Source: Miniphocaeibacter sp012841535 (GTDB lineage Bacteria > Bacillota > Clostridia > Tissierellales > Peptoniphilaceae). From it: a DNA stretch of 64,000 nucleotides. A model generated the notes under the pieces. The model was given only the letters and a program-made list of their open reading frames with translations. It made no database searches and was not told the DNA's origin. The position numbers and the translations under genes are program-made. Positions 1-6,696 of this stretch are shown piece by piece. Numbering within the stretch: position 1 is the stretch's first letter; each line of letters starts with the position of its first letter. The stretch lies in assembly GCF_049274025.1 (NCBI RefSeq), contig NZ_JBASRV010000022.1, one strand, 5' to 3'.

Positions 1-669
1 TAATTTCCCTAATAAATATATTCCAAATAGTAATAGTATTATTGATAAAATAAAAATCACTATTTCTGAAAGTACAATTTTGTTTAGAACATTTGCCAAA
101 TAAGTGAAAATAAGATTATACATTCCATGAATTACTATGGAGATTAACCACCAGATTTTTTTGTTTTTTCTAATTCCATAAAAAATTAAAATTGTAGCTG
201 AAATATGAAATATAATAGCCGATATTCTTTCAAAAATTCCTAAATACACCAACGGGGTATTTAAAGACGAAAAATTATACATGTAAGTTAAAATCGGTAG
301 CAAGGTATAAAGCATAGCTTCAATTCCCCCATGCCCTAAACCAAATGAAATAGGCGAATAAATATTTTCTTCTTTTTTCAATATTGTTTTATATGCAATA
401 AACCTTGCAGTTTCCTCAAAAATTCCTGCTGTAAAAGAAAAAAATACAAGGTAAGGTATTAGGTTTGAAAACAAACCTAATTTAAAAATAGTTGTTTTCG
501 TCTGTAAAAAATTTAAAATAGGTAGCCTTGTAAATGTTTGAGATATTAGAAAGGCAAAAATTCCTACAATAAAATTTTTAAATTTTACTTTCTTTTTACG
601 ATTTAAAACAATAATTAAAATCATGGGAACTATAAATATTATTAGCAAAGATAAAATTAATGGAATCAT
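1..669 (-). CDS. YhfC-family intramembrane metalloprotease-like protein (partial, C-terminus off the window)
   Basis: The reading frame starts at ATG 669, behind a GGAGGA ribosome site, and stays open for 223 codons to the left edge, so the C-terminus is missing. The protein is almost entirely hydrophobic, with about seven membrane segments. It carries the motif EETARF at about residues 84-89 and GLGHGGIEA at about 108-116. These glutamate and histidine motifs within helices mark the YhfC family, which is related to PrsW/CAAX-type glutamic intramembrane proteases. Substrate and role are unknown. It is divergent from the PadR gene to its right, with about 160 bp between the two starts. The family call is fairly firm; protease activity is inferred from family only. 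Confidence 0.75.
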   Translation of the reverse strand, partial: MIPLILSLLIIFIVPMILIIVLNRKKKVKFKNFIVGIFAFLISQTFTRLPILNFLQTKTTIFKLGLFSNLIPYLVFFSFTAGIFEETARFIAYKTILKKEENIYSPISFGLGHGGIEAMLYTLLPILTYMYNFSSLNTPLVYLGIFERISAIIFHISATILIFYGIRKNKKIWWLISIVIHGMYNLIFTYLANVLNKIVLSEIVIFILSIILLLFGIYLLGKL

Positions 670-761
670 ATAAATCCTCCTTTGTATTATTATCACTAGT
701 ACAATATTTTTATTATATTATATCGAGTAATACAAACTATTGCAAATCATTTTAATTTTAC

Positions 762-806
762 TTGACCTGTCGTAGTAAAAATGCTATATTAGAATTACTA
801 CGACAG
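762..806 (+). promoter_or_regulatory. PadR-gene promoter with a 12-bp inverted-repeat operator
   Basis: A near-consensus promoter is visible: TTGACC at 762-767, a 17-base spacer, and TATATT at 785-790. A perfect inverted repeat of CTGTCGTAGTAA (767-778) and TTACTACGACAG (795-806), 16 bases apart, brackets the -10 element. The position suits a repressor site, most simply for autorepression by the PadR-family protein encoded immediately downstream. The sequence is not the ATGT/ACAT form described for classical PadR sites, so the assignment to this regulator is inferred from position. Confidence 0.75.
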
Positions 807-828
807 ACATAGTAGTTTGGAGGTAGAA

Positions 829-1164
829 ATGATATCAAGTGATGTTATGCGTGGTTTTAATGATTTATTAATTCTTTCCCTTCTCAAAAAAAATGATTCT
901 TATGGTTATGAAATATCAAAAAACATTGCCCATATAGCTAAAAATAATTACTCTTTAAAGGAGACAACTTTATATTCCGCCTTTTCTCGATTGGAAAAAA
1001 ACGGCTATATCGCAGGGTATGAATCAGACAAAACCTTTGGAAGAAAAAGAACCTATTACACCTTAACAAATGAAGGAAAAAAATATTTGGCTTTCAAAAT
1101 CGAGGAATGGAAAGAAATAAAGGAAGTAATGGAATTGTTTATTAATTATTTGGAGGAAGTATAA
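829..1164 (+). CDS. PadR-family transcriptional regulator
   Basis: A 111-residue protein made of one PadR winged-helix domain. It opens with the usual RGFNDLLILSLL segment, continues with SYGYEISK and the TLYSAFSRLEKNGYI recognition region, and ends in a short helix for dimerisation. ATG 829 is chosen because GGAGG sits 6 bases upstream; an in-frame TTG at 817 overlaps that ribosome site. The stop overlaps the start of the next gene by one base, so the two are co-translated. PadR proteins paired with a HAAS-domain membrane protein are a common Firmicute arrangement, often linked to envelope stress or drug response. The effector is unknown. Confidence 0.9.
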   Translation: MISSDVMRGFNDLLILSLLKKNDSYGYEISKNIAHIAKNNYSLKETTLYSAFSRLEKNGYIAGYESDKTFGRKRTYYTLTNEGKKYLAFKIEEWKEIKEVMELFINYLEEV

Positions 1165-1889
1165 TGGAAGTACTAAAAACTTATATTGAAAATATTTTTT
1201 CTTCATATAAGGAAAATGAAAAATCTATAAGAATAAAAAATGATATTTTAACTCATATGGAAGACGAATATGAGGATTTAATTTTAAATGGTAAATCTTC
1301 AGAAGAAGCTGTTGGAATCATTATTACAAAATTCGGCTCCTTTGATGAGTTATTATCTGAATTAGAATTAAAAAATAGCAATGAAAATATATCCTTATCT
1401 CAGGAGGATTTAGAAACAGTAGAAGAATATAAGAAATTTTCTACTACTTTCCCTATTTTCATTTCAACTGGTATTATTTTTTACATATTGGCAGTTGGAG
1501 TAACAGGAGGCTTATCCTTTATGTTGCCTAAATCCTATTTACCTTTTATTTTCTTTTCTTTTATAGCTATTGGTACAGGTCTTCTTGCTTTTGCCGGCAT
1601 AAAGAAAAATTATTTTATTGACTATTTTAAATCTAAAGGACTAACACAATATTATGATGTTGAAGAATATGGACCACCTGTTGATTCTAAAAACAAAAAA
1701 TATTACAGAAGAAAAAAATCCTTAGACTTATTTGAAAATATAATGTGGATTATAATAGTAATAATATACCTATACCTTGGCTTTTATAAGGGACTTTGGC
1801 ATCCAGGATGGATAGTTTTTCTAATTGGTGCCATATTGTCAATTATTATTAAAATTATTATTGAATATTCTACTAATAACGATATATAA
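1164..1889 (+). CDS. HAAS (permease prefix) domain membrane protein
   Basis: A 241-residue protein. Residues 1-70 form an acidic, helical segment (IKNDILTHMEDEYEDL, then ITKFGSFDELLSEL) typical of the HAAS/permease-prefix domain, also annotated DUF1700-like. Four hydrophobic segments follow, at about residues 95-115, 125-145, 190-208 and 212-232. It overlaps the PadR stop by one base (TAATG). In this family the N-terminal domain is thought to sense or relay a signal to the cognate PadR regulator and the membrane part to respond to envelope state. That role is from family knowledge, not shown by the sequence. Confidence 0.8.
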   Translation: MEVLKTYIENIFSSYKENEKSIRIKNDILTHMEDEYEDLILNGKSSEEAVGIIITKFGSFDELLSELELKNSNENISLSQEDLETVEEYKKFSTTFPIFISTGIIFYILAVGVTGGLSFMLPKSYLPFIFFSFIAIGTGLLAFAGIKKNYFIDYFKSKGLTQYYDVEEYGPPVDSKNKKYYRRKKSLDLFENIMWIIIVIIYLYLGFYKGLWHPGWIVFLIGAILSIIIKIIIEYSTNNDI

Positions 1890-1947
1890 TCCCTATTAAA
1901 TGCAAATAAAATATAAATAGTATATAATATTATAGTAGGAGGGATTT

Positions 1948-2595
1948 ATGAGAAAAGTAGCAATTTTTGATATGGACGGAACAATTATAGACTCAATGAA
2001 AAAATGGTCAACGGTTTTAGATGATTATTTAACTGATATTGGCTTAAAACTAGATCCTGATTATAGAAAATCATTAAACAGTAAACCTATGAAAGAAATT
2101 TTAGATAAGGTTCATAAAGATTTTAATATACAAGGAACTCCTACAGATTCTTTTAACAATATTATGGAAATTATGAGATACAATTATTTAAATACATTTT
2201 CTTTAAAACCTGGTGTAAAAAACGCCCTAGATGAATTAATGAATAAGAATATTAAAATGGCCGTTGCTACAGCTACTCCTGAACGAGTTGCTATAGATGC
2301 TATTAATAAACAGGGTTTAGAAAAATATTTTGAATTTATTCAAACTTGTGACAATGTTAATTTAATGAAATTTCAACCGGAATACTGGCATACAGCAGCA
2401 AAAAATCTTAATTCTTCAATAGAGAATTCTATTGTTTTTGAAGATGCACTATATTGTATAGAAACCGTTAAGAAAATTAATGGTGGAATAGTTGCTATTG
2501 CAGATGAGTCAGCTAATTCTGACAAAGACAAAATAATAGCTCTTTCAGACCATTATATTGAGCATTATGATGAGTTAAATTATAATATTTTTTAA
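1948..2595 (+). CDS. HAD-superfamily hydrolase (phosphatase, subfamily IA-like)
   Basis: A 215-residue cytoplasmic hydrolase. Motif I is FDMDGTIID at residues 7-15, with the nucleophile and acid aspartates. Motif II is seen at AVATATPE (about 105-112), and motif III/IV at FQPEYWH and VFEDALYCIE (about 150-180). A helical cap follows motif I, as in beta-phosphoglucomutase and phosphoglycolate phosphatase relatives. Substrate cannot be told. AGGAGGG precedes the ATG, and TATAAT at 1923-1928 probably serves as its own -10. A terminator follows at 2622, so it appears to be a single-gene unit. Confidence 0.85.
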   Translation: MRKVAIFDMDGTIIDSMKKWSTVLDDYLTDIGLKLDPDYRKSLNSKPMKEILDKVHKDFNIQGTPTDSFNNIMEIMRYNYLNTFSLKPGVKNALDELMNKNIKMAVATATPERVAIDAINKQGLEKYFEFIQTCDNVNLMKFQPEYWHTAAKNLNSSIENSIVFEDALYCIETVKKINGGIVAIADESANSDKDKIIALSDHYIEHYDELNYNIF

Positions 2596-2621
2596 AATTG
2601 AAAATATTTACAATAATTTCA

Positions 2622-2673
2622 AAAGGGGCTGTTACAAAACTAACTATATAGTTTTATAACAGCCCCTTTTTTT
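2622..2673 (+). terminator. Rho-independent terminator after the HAD gene
   Basis: A long hairpin pairs AAAGGGGCTGTTA with TAACAGCCCCTTT, extended by AAAAC/GTTTT near a ten-base loop, and runs straight into a T tract. The mirror arm also starts with A residues, so it can act on both strands. Confidence 0.9.
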
Positions 2674-2785
2674 GATATAGGTGTTAACTTCACTCTAGAT
2701 TATAATACTTAGTTTCACTATAACTTTTTTCAATGATAAGCATACTTTTACTCCTTATAGCCTATTATGCATTAAAAATAACCTA

Positions 2786-3166
2786 TCATTCGTTTCTTTC
2801 AAACTCTTTTAAAGTTTTGCCATCTATGGTTTTCCATTCAACTAATCCATTAGCATATCCTCCAATAACAAAAGCAGCTGCATAGGAAGGACTATTAAAT
2901 AGTTTGTTTTCTAGAAGAATATATTTTTCTATTTTTGCTTTTTTACGTTCTTCTTTTATTCTTTCTGGTATAGATTCGGAATCTATTATTTCAATTTTAC
3001 TACCAGATAAAACAACGAATCCTTCCTTTGTTCTTTTACACTTCGCTTCTATTTGTATATTACTTTTTTTACTTCTTCTTTTTAGAAATAACAATAACTC
3101 ATCATCTTGATACTCAATATCATTTTCTTCTTTTCTTTTATCTTTTATTATATCAAAAATATTTAT
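2786..3166 (-). pseudogene. C-terminal remnant of a DUF4357-domain protein
   Basis: The open frame from the stop codon at 3167-3169 down to 2786 encodes about 126 residues and matches the DUF4357 domain: GFVVLSGSKIE, then SPSYAAAFVIGGYANGLVEW and DGKTLKEFE at the end. DUF4357 normally lies at the C-terminus of larger proteins of about 250-300 residues, often with a GIY-YIG nuclease domain. Here there is no ATG in frame; only a TTG at 3094 with no ribosome site. Only about 60 bp separate the frame start from the stop of the next upstream gene. I read it as the left-over tail of a deleted gene. A short functional protein from TTG is possible but less likely. Confidence 0.65.
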
Positions 3167-3225
3167 CTAAATTATTGATATTTCCTATATTGCTTTGCTA
3201 TAAAAAAGACAATTTCTCCTATCTT

Positions 3226-3678
3226 TTAAACCATACTTATAATTTCCTCTATAAAAGCTTTACCTTTTTCCATATCCTTTTCATTTGGATGGCCTTTTGC
3301 TATTCCTCCTATGTATTTAAATGGACCAAAGGTATCGTAACCTTTACACTTATAGGCTCCTAATACTTCAAAGTCCTTTTCTTTAAGATAGCCTATAAAT
3401 TTATCTCCCGGTTTTTTTCCTCCTCCTCCACTTGTGTAAACTAGAAAGGATTTTTTAGGAATATCTTCATTTTCTTCTATGTAATTATATATTGATTTAT
3501 GTAGTTTTGAATAATATATTCCAGAAGCAAAGCCAACTACTTTATATTTAGACAGGTCTATGTTTTTTTCATGTAATAAATCAATTAGGTCTACCGGTTT
3601 ATCTTTAACAATTTCTTTTAATAGTTTTTCCGTGTTCTTGTGGTGAATTGATGCATAGAGTATTACAATGTTATTCAT
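3226..3678 (-). CDS. Flavodoxin-family protein
   Basis: A 150-residue flavodoxin-fold protein. The N-terminal phosphate loop reads SIHHKNTEK (about residues 9-17). Isoalloxazine-loop candidates are FASGIYYSKLH (about 50-60) and VYTSGGGGKK (about 80-89). No signal peptide or membrane segment is seen. ATG 3678 is used because AAGGAGA lies 7 bases upstream; an in-frame TTG at 3702 extends into the ribosome site. It probably binds FMN and acts as an electron carrier or small reductase. A tiny reading frame 32 bases upstream may be cotranscribed. Confidence 0.8.
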   Translation of the reverse strand: MNNIVILYASIHHKNTEKLLKEIVKDKPVDLIDLLHEKNIDLSKYKVVGFASGIYYSKLHKSIYNYIEENEDIPKKSFLVYTSGGGGKKPGDKFIGYLKEKDFEVLGAYKCKGYDTFGPFKYIGGIAKGHPNEKDMEKGKAFIEEIISMV

Positions 3679-3710
3679 TACACTCTCCTTATTTTCTAAC
3701 AACTTGTTAT

Positions 3711-3854
3711 TTATTCATTAGTACTAAAATTTTCACTACTATTTTCATATTGGACTTTTCTTTCTACTTCTTCAAATGTTTCGGTTTTATAATAGGCTTT
3801 ATACTTTACTGTGCTTAATAAAAATTTTTCTATTATATTCTTTTTCTTATACAT
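3711..3854 (-). CDS. Small hypothetical protein upstream of the flavodoxin gene
   Basis: A 47-codon frame with an ATG at 3854 and TAA at 3711-3713, on the same strand as the flavodoxin gene and 32 bases before it. The product is basic at the N-terminus (MYKKKNIIEKF) and rich in Glu, Asn and Ser towards the end, with no membrane segment. The ribosome site is weak (AGGAT). A TATAAT lies directly before the ATG, which could instead be the -10 of the flavodoxin transcript. I recognise no family. It may be only a leader sequence. Confidence 0.35.
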   Translation of the reverse strand: MYKKKNIIEKFLLSTVKYKAYYKTETFEEVERKVQYENSSENFSTNE

Positions 3855-3906
3855 TATTATATCCTATAGACTAAAAAAATTTATTTGATAGTCTATCATA
3901 TAAATT

Positions 3907-3949
3907 AAAATCTCCTAGAGTTATGAAAATTCTAACTCTAGGAGATTTT
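3907..3949 (-). terminator. Terminator of the Ula-type PTS operon
   Basis: A perfect 17-bp stem (3907-3923 with 3933-3949, core TCTCCTAGAGTTA) with a nine-base loop follows the SIS gene on the minus strand. T residues flank both sides, so it may work in either direction. Confidence 0.85.
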
Positions 3950-3965
3950 TTGGATTTCTTATTTT

Positions 3966-4703
3966 TTAATACTTATAATGTATCAATTCCTTAAATTCAT
4001 CTTTAAGTTTCTTATTTAATTCATCACCACCATCTAAGTTTGCACTATAGAATATAGGCGGATGTACTTTTCCATTTTCTATAAGTTTTTTACATACTTC
4101 CGATACTATTGTATTGAGAATTGTAGCACCTACTACCGTTGATGATGGACCAACCTTTTGTTCTAAGCCTTCAATTTCGCACATCGCATCACCTATATCA
4201 CCATGATTATCTATGGTTATATCTGCTAATTCATATAATTTTTTCTTTGAACTGTGGCGGGATTCTACAGATTTAGAATATTCCAAATTTGTTAAAGCAA
4301 TAATTTTTACCCCTTTTTTCTTTGCATACAGTCCTAAGTCTAATATTACAGAGTTTCTTCCAGATACTGAATGAAGTATTAATATATCATTTTCTTTAAA
4401 ATCAACTGTTTTTCCTAAATTTTCACCATAACCTTCTAAACGTTCCATTTGACTAGTTAATGTTATAGGTTCTGTATCTAACATTATTTCTCGTCCAAAA
4501 ATAGGATTTATAACCATCAATCCACCAGCTCTATAATACATTTCCTGTGTTAATATTCCAGCATGACTTGCTCCAAATATATATATGGATTGTTTTTTTT
4601 CTATTGTTTCTACTAGTAAGTCGATAGTTTCTTCTATTTTTTGCTTTTCTTCTTTTTCTACAATCTTTAACTTTTCTATTATTTTATCGAAATATTGATA
4701 CAT
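3966..4703 (-). CDS. SIS-domain sugar isomerase-like protein, UPF0309 type
   Basis: A 245-residue SIS-domain protein, the last gene of a five-gene PTS operon. The segment IYIFGASHAGILTQE (about residues 40-54) is the first sugar-phosphate loop, and ILHSVSGRNSVILD (about 108-121) the second. The C-terminal VHPPIFYSANLDGGDE is typical of the UPF0309 group. These proteins bind phosphorylated (often amino) sugars, but no reaction is firmly tied to the group. AAGGAG precedes the ATG. Its place in a Ula-type operon that lacks ascorbate-degrading enzymes suggests that it processes the imported sugar phosphate. Confidence 0.8.
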   Translation of the reverse strand: MYQYFDKIIEKLKIVEKEEKQKIEETIDLLVETIEKKQSIYIFGASHAGILTQEMYYRAGGLMVINPIFGREIMLDTEPITLTSQMERLEGYGENLGKTVDFKENDILILHSVSGRNSVILDLGLYAKKKGVKIIALTNLEYSKSVESRHSSKKKLYELADITIDNHGDIGDAMCEIEGLEQKVGPSSTVVGATILNTIVSEVCKKLIENGKVHPPIFYSANLDGGDELNKKLKDEFKELIHYKY

Positions 4704-4712
4704 ATTTACTCC

Positions 4713-5957
4713 TTACCCAAATATACTAGCAATAAATTTAGCTATTATTCCGAATAATGAAAAATCATTACCGCCAAATATTAAAATCCAGCTTTGAATT
4801 GTATTACTATATATAACTGCTGAAAATCCAACTAAAGCAACCATTACTACAGATGCTACAATAGTTCCTATAATTGAACCTCTTAAGCCTCCTTGACCTT
4901 CGCCAATAACTGCAGCAGCTCCACATTCAAAAAATGATGTAATTACTAAAGGTACCAACATAATTCCAAAAACATTAAATGTATTTGCAATTACAATTAG
5001 TATTGTTGAAGTAATCATTGCTACTAAAAAGCCAATTATTACCGCATTTGGCTTATAATTAAAGAGTATTGGACAATCAAATGCAGGTTTAGCATTTGGA
5101 ATAAGTTTTTCAGATATTCCTTGAAATGCCGGCACTATTTGATTGATTAAAAGCCTTACACCATAAAGCATAACCAATAGTCCTGCCCCAAATGTAAGTC
5201 CACTGTTTATTGATGTCATTACAGTACTGGCTCCATCTTCTATTAATGCAGGAATTATAAATCCAACTACTAAATACATTATAAAAATTACTAAAGCTCC
5301 TGTTACTGAAATTTCTCTAAAAAAAGATAGTTTTTCAGGTACTTTTAAATCCTCTGTAGATTTTTTCTTATTCCCAACTCTTTTTGCAACAAAGCCTGAA
5401 ACCAAGCTTAGCATCCCTGTAGGGTGTCCTATTAAAAACGAGTCATCTTCTGTTGCATCCCAAACATATTTTCTCATTATCCATGGCATAAAAGACCAAT
5501 AAAGAGCAGAGCAAATTGCACCAAATGCTATTAGTATTCCTCCAGTTAGTCCTCCTTCAACTCCTGCTGCAACGAATATAAATGGAAACCACCATATCAT
5601 ATGACCTGTTAGGAAAACTGTTTTAACAGGAGTAAATCTTGCAATTAGTAAATGGATTATTAACCCTATGAACATTGCCATTCCTACAGTTCCACCAAAT
5701 GATTTAGTAAATGTTACATCATTTAAGCCCTCGGCTGTTGTTATTCCTAATGTAGTTTGAAATGCTGTATTAATTGGTGCTATTACACCTGAAAGCATTC
5801 CAACTCCTTCGTTTAAAACAACCATCCCAAATGCCGCCATCAAAGTTCCCTTTATTATCTCTGCAAATGATTTTCTTTGAATTATTAAACCTATCATTGC
5901 AATTAAACCTAATAATACTGGCGGATTTCTTAAAATGTTATTTGTAATAAATTGCAT
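4713..5957 (-). CDS. PTS transporter subunit IIC, ascorbate/UlaA family
   Basis: A 414-residue integral membrane protein with about eleven hydrophobic segments, matching the UlaA/SgaT EIIC family in length and layout. The opening QRKSFAEIIKGTLMAAFGM and the late QIVPAFQGISEKLIPNAKPA and FFECGAAAVIGEGQGG segments are characteristic. It forms the channel of a phosphotransferase permease with the IIB and IIA genes just upstream, which are one base and a few bases away. The family is named for L-ascorbate, but it also contains transporters of other substrates. The neighbouring SIS protein argues against ascorbate here. Confidence 0.88.
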   Translation of the reverse strand: MQFITNNILRNPPVLLGLIAMIGLIIQRKSFAEIIKGTLMAAFGMVVLNEGVGMLSGVIAPINTAFQTTLGITTAEGLNDVTFTKSFGGTVGMAMFIGLIIHLLIARFTPVKTVFLTGHMIWWFPFIFVAAGVEGGLTGGILIAFGAICSALYWSFMPWIMRKYVWDATEDDSFLIGHPTGMLSLVSGFVAKRVGNKKKSTEDLKVPEKLSFFREISVTGALVIFIMYLVVGFIIPALIEDGASTVMTSINSGLTFGAGLLVMLYGVRLLINQIVPAFQGISEKLIPNAKPAFDCPILFNYKPNAVIIGFLVAMITSTILIVIANTFNVFGIMLVPLVITSFFECGAAAVIGEGQGGLRGSIIGTIVASVVMVALVGFSAVIYSNTIQSWILIFGGNDFSLFGIIAKFIASIFG

Positions 5958-5958
5958 A

Positions 5959-6243
5959 CTACTCCTCCTTTAATGTAGCTAAATATTTTTCGAATTGTTC
6001 TTTTACCTCTTTTTTATCCATAAATTTATGTATAGGATAAACAGGATTTTTTACTGAGTTTTCTAATTCAGAAACCAATTCTGCACTTGTAAAGTATGCA
6101 TCTGCTTCTGTTGCTTTTGCTGTAGATAAATCAGTATTTTCAACTTCAACTTCCACACCTAAATCTTTTGCCACTTTATCCAATGCCATTTTTAATACCA
6201 TTGAACTTCCAACTCCAAATCCGCAAACTGCTAAAATTTTCAT
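5959..6243 (-). CDS. PTS transporter subunit IIB, ascorbate/UlaB type
   Basis: A 94-residue cytoplasmic EIIB of the lactate/galactitol/ascorbate class. The phosphorylated cysteine is Cys7 in the P-loop CGFGVGSS. It accepts phosphate from the IIA protein encoded just upstream and passes it to the sugar bound by IIC. The ribosome site is AAGGGGGG before ATG 6243. Size and motif fit the family exactly. Confidence 0.9.
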   Translation of the reverse strand: MKILAVCGFGVGSSMVLKMALDKVAKDLGVEVEVENTDLSTAKATEADAYFTSAELVSELENSVKNPVYPIHKFMDKKEVKEQFEKYLATLKEE

Positions 6244-6255
6244 CTAATCCCCCCT

Positions 6256-6696
6256 TTAATTATTTTTAAATATTTGTAGTATTTTCTCTTTTTTTCCATT
6301 AAGAATAGTATTGAAATTATCTTCATCTAATAATATTTCAGATATTTTTTGTAAATATTCTAAATGACTTGATTTATCAACAGATGCTAAAACCATAAAT
6401 ATACGTACCGGTTTTCCCTCTAAGTCTATGTTTTTATTATTTACTAACAAACTCATAGAAACTTCATTAACGCCCTCCCCCGCTTTTGCGTGCATTAATG
6501 CAAAATAATCTGTTAAAACCATATAGGGTCCATTAACTTCAACATTTTTTATCATGTTTTCTACATAAACATCGGTAATTTTCCCTTCCTTTAACAATGG
6601 TTCACTTGCTATTTTTACAGCTTCTTGCCATGTCATATTTCTATTTTCTATGATTACATTTTTTTCATTAAAGATTTCATATAATTTGTTATCCAT
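6256..6696 (-). CDS. PTS transporter subunit IIA, ascorbate/UlaC (fructose-mannitol) type
   Basis: A 146-residue EIIA of the mannitol/fructose superfamily. The active histidine is most likely His69 within TDYFALMHAKAGEGV, the position used by UlaC relatives; the second conserved segment is VRIFMVLASVDKSSHLEYLQ. It takes phosphate from HPr. The start overlaps the stop region of the upstream PRD regulator by 8 bases, so regulator and transporter are translated together. Phospho-IIA and IIB would also signal substrate supply to that regulator. Confidence 0.88.
   Translation of the reverse strand: MDNKLYEIFNEKNVIIENRNMTWQEAVKIASEPLLKEGKITDVYVENMIKNVEVNGPYMVLTDYFALMHAKAGEGVNEVSMSLLVNNKNIDLEGKPVRIFMVLASVDKSSHLEYLQKISEILLDEDNFNTILNGKKEKILQIFKNN

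Noticed and set aside
2904..3363. Plus-strand open frames of 68 and 111 codons over the DUF4357 remnant and flavodoxin gene
   Set aside because: They are the complement of real minus-strand coding sequence, have no ribosome site and give Phe/Leu/Tyr-rich protein typical of antisense AT-rich DNA.
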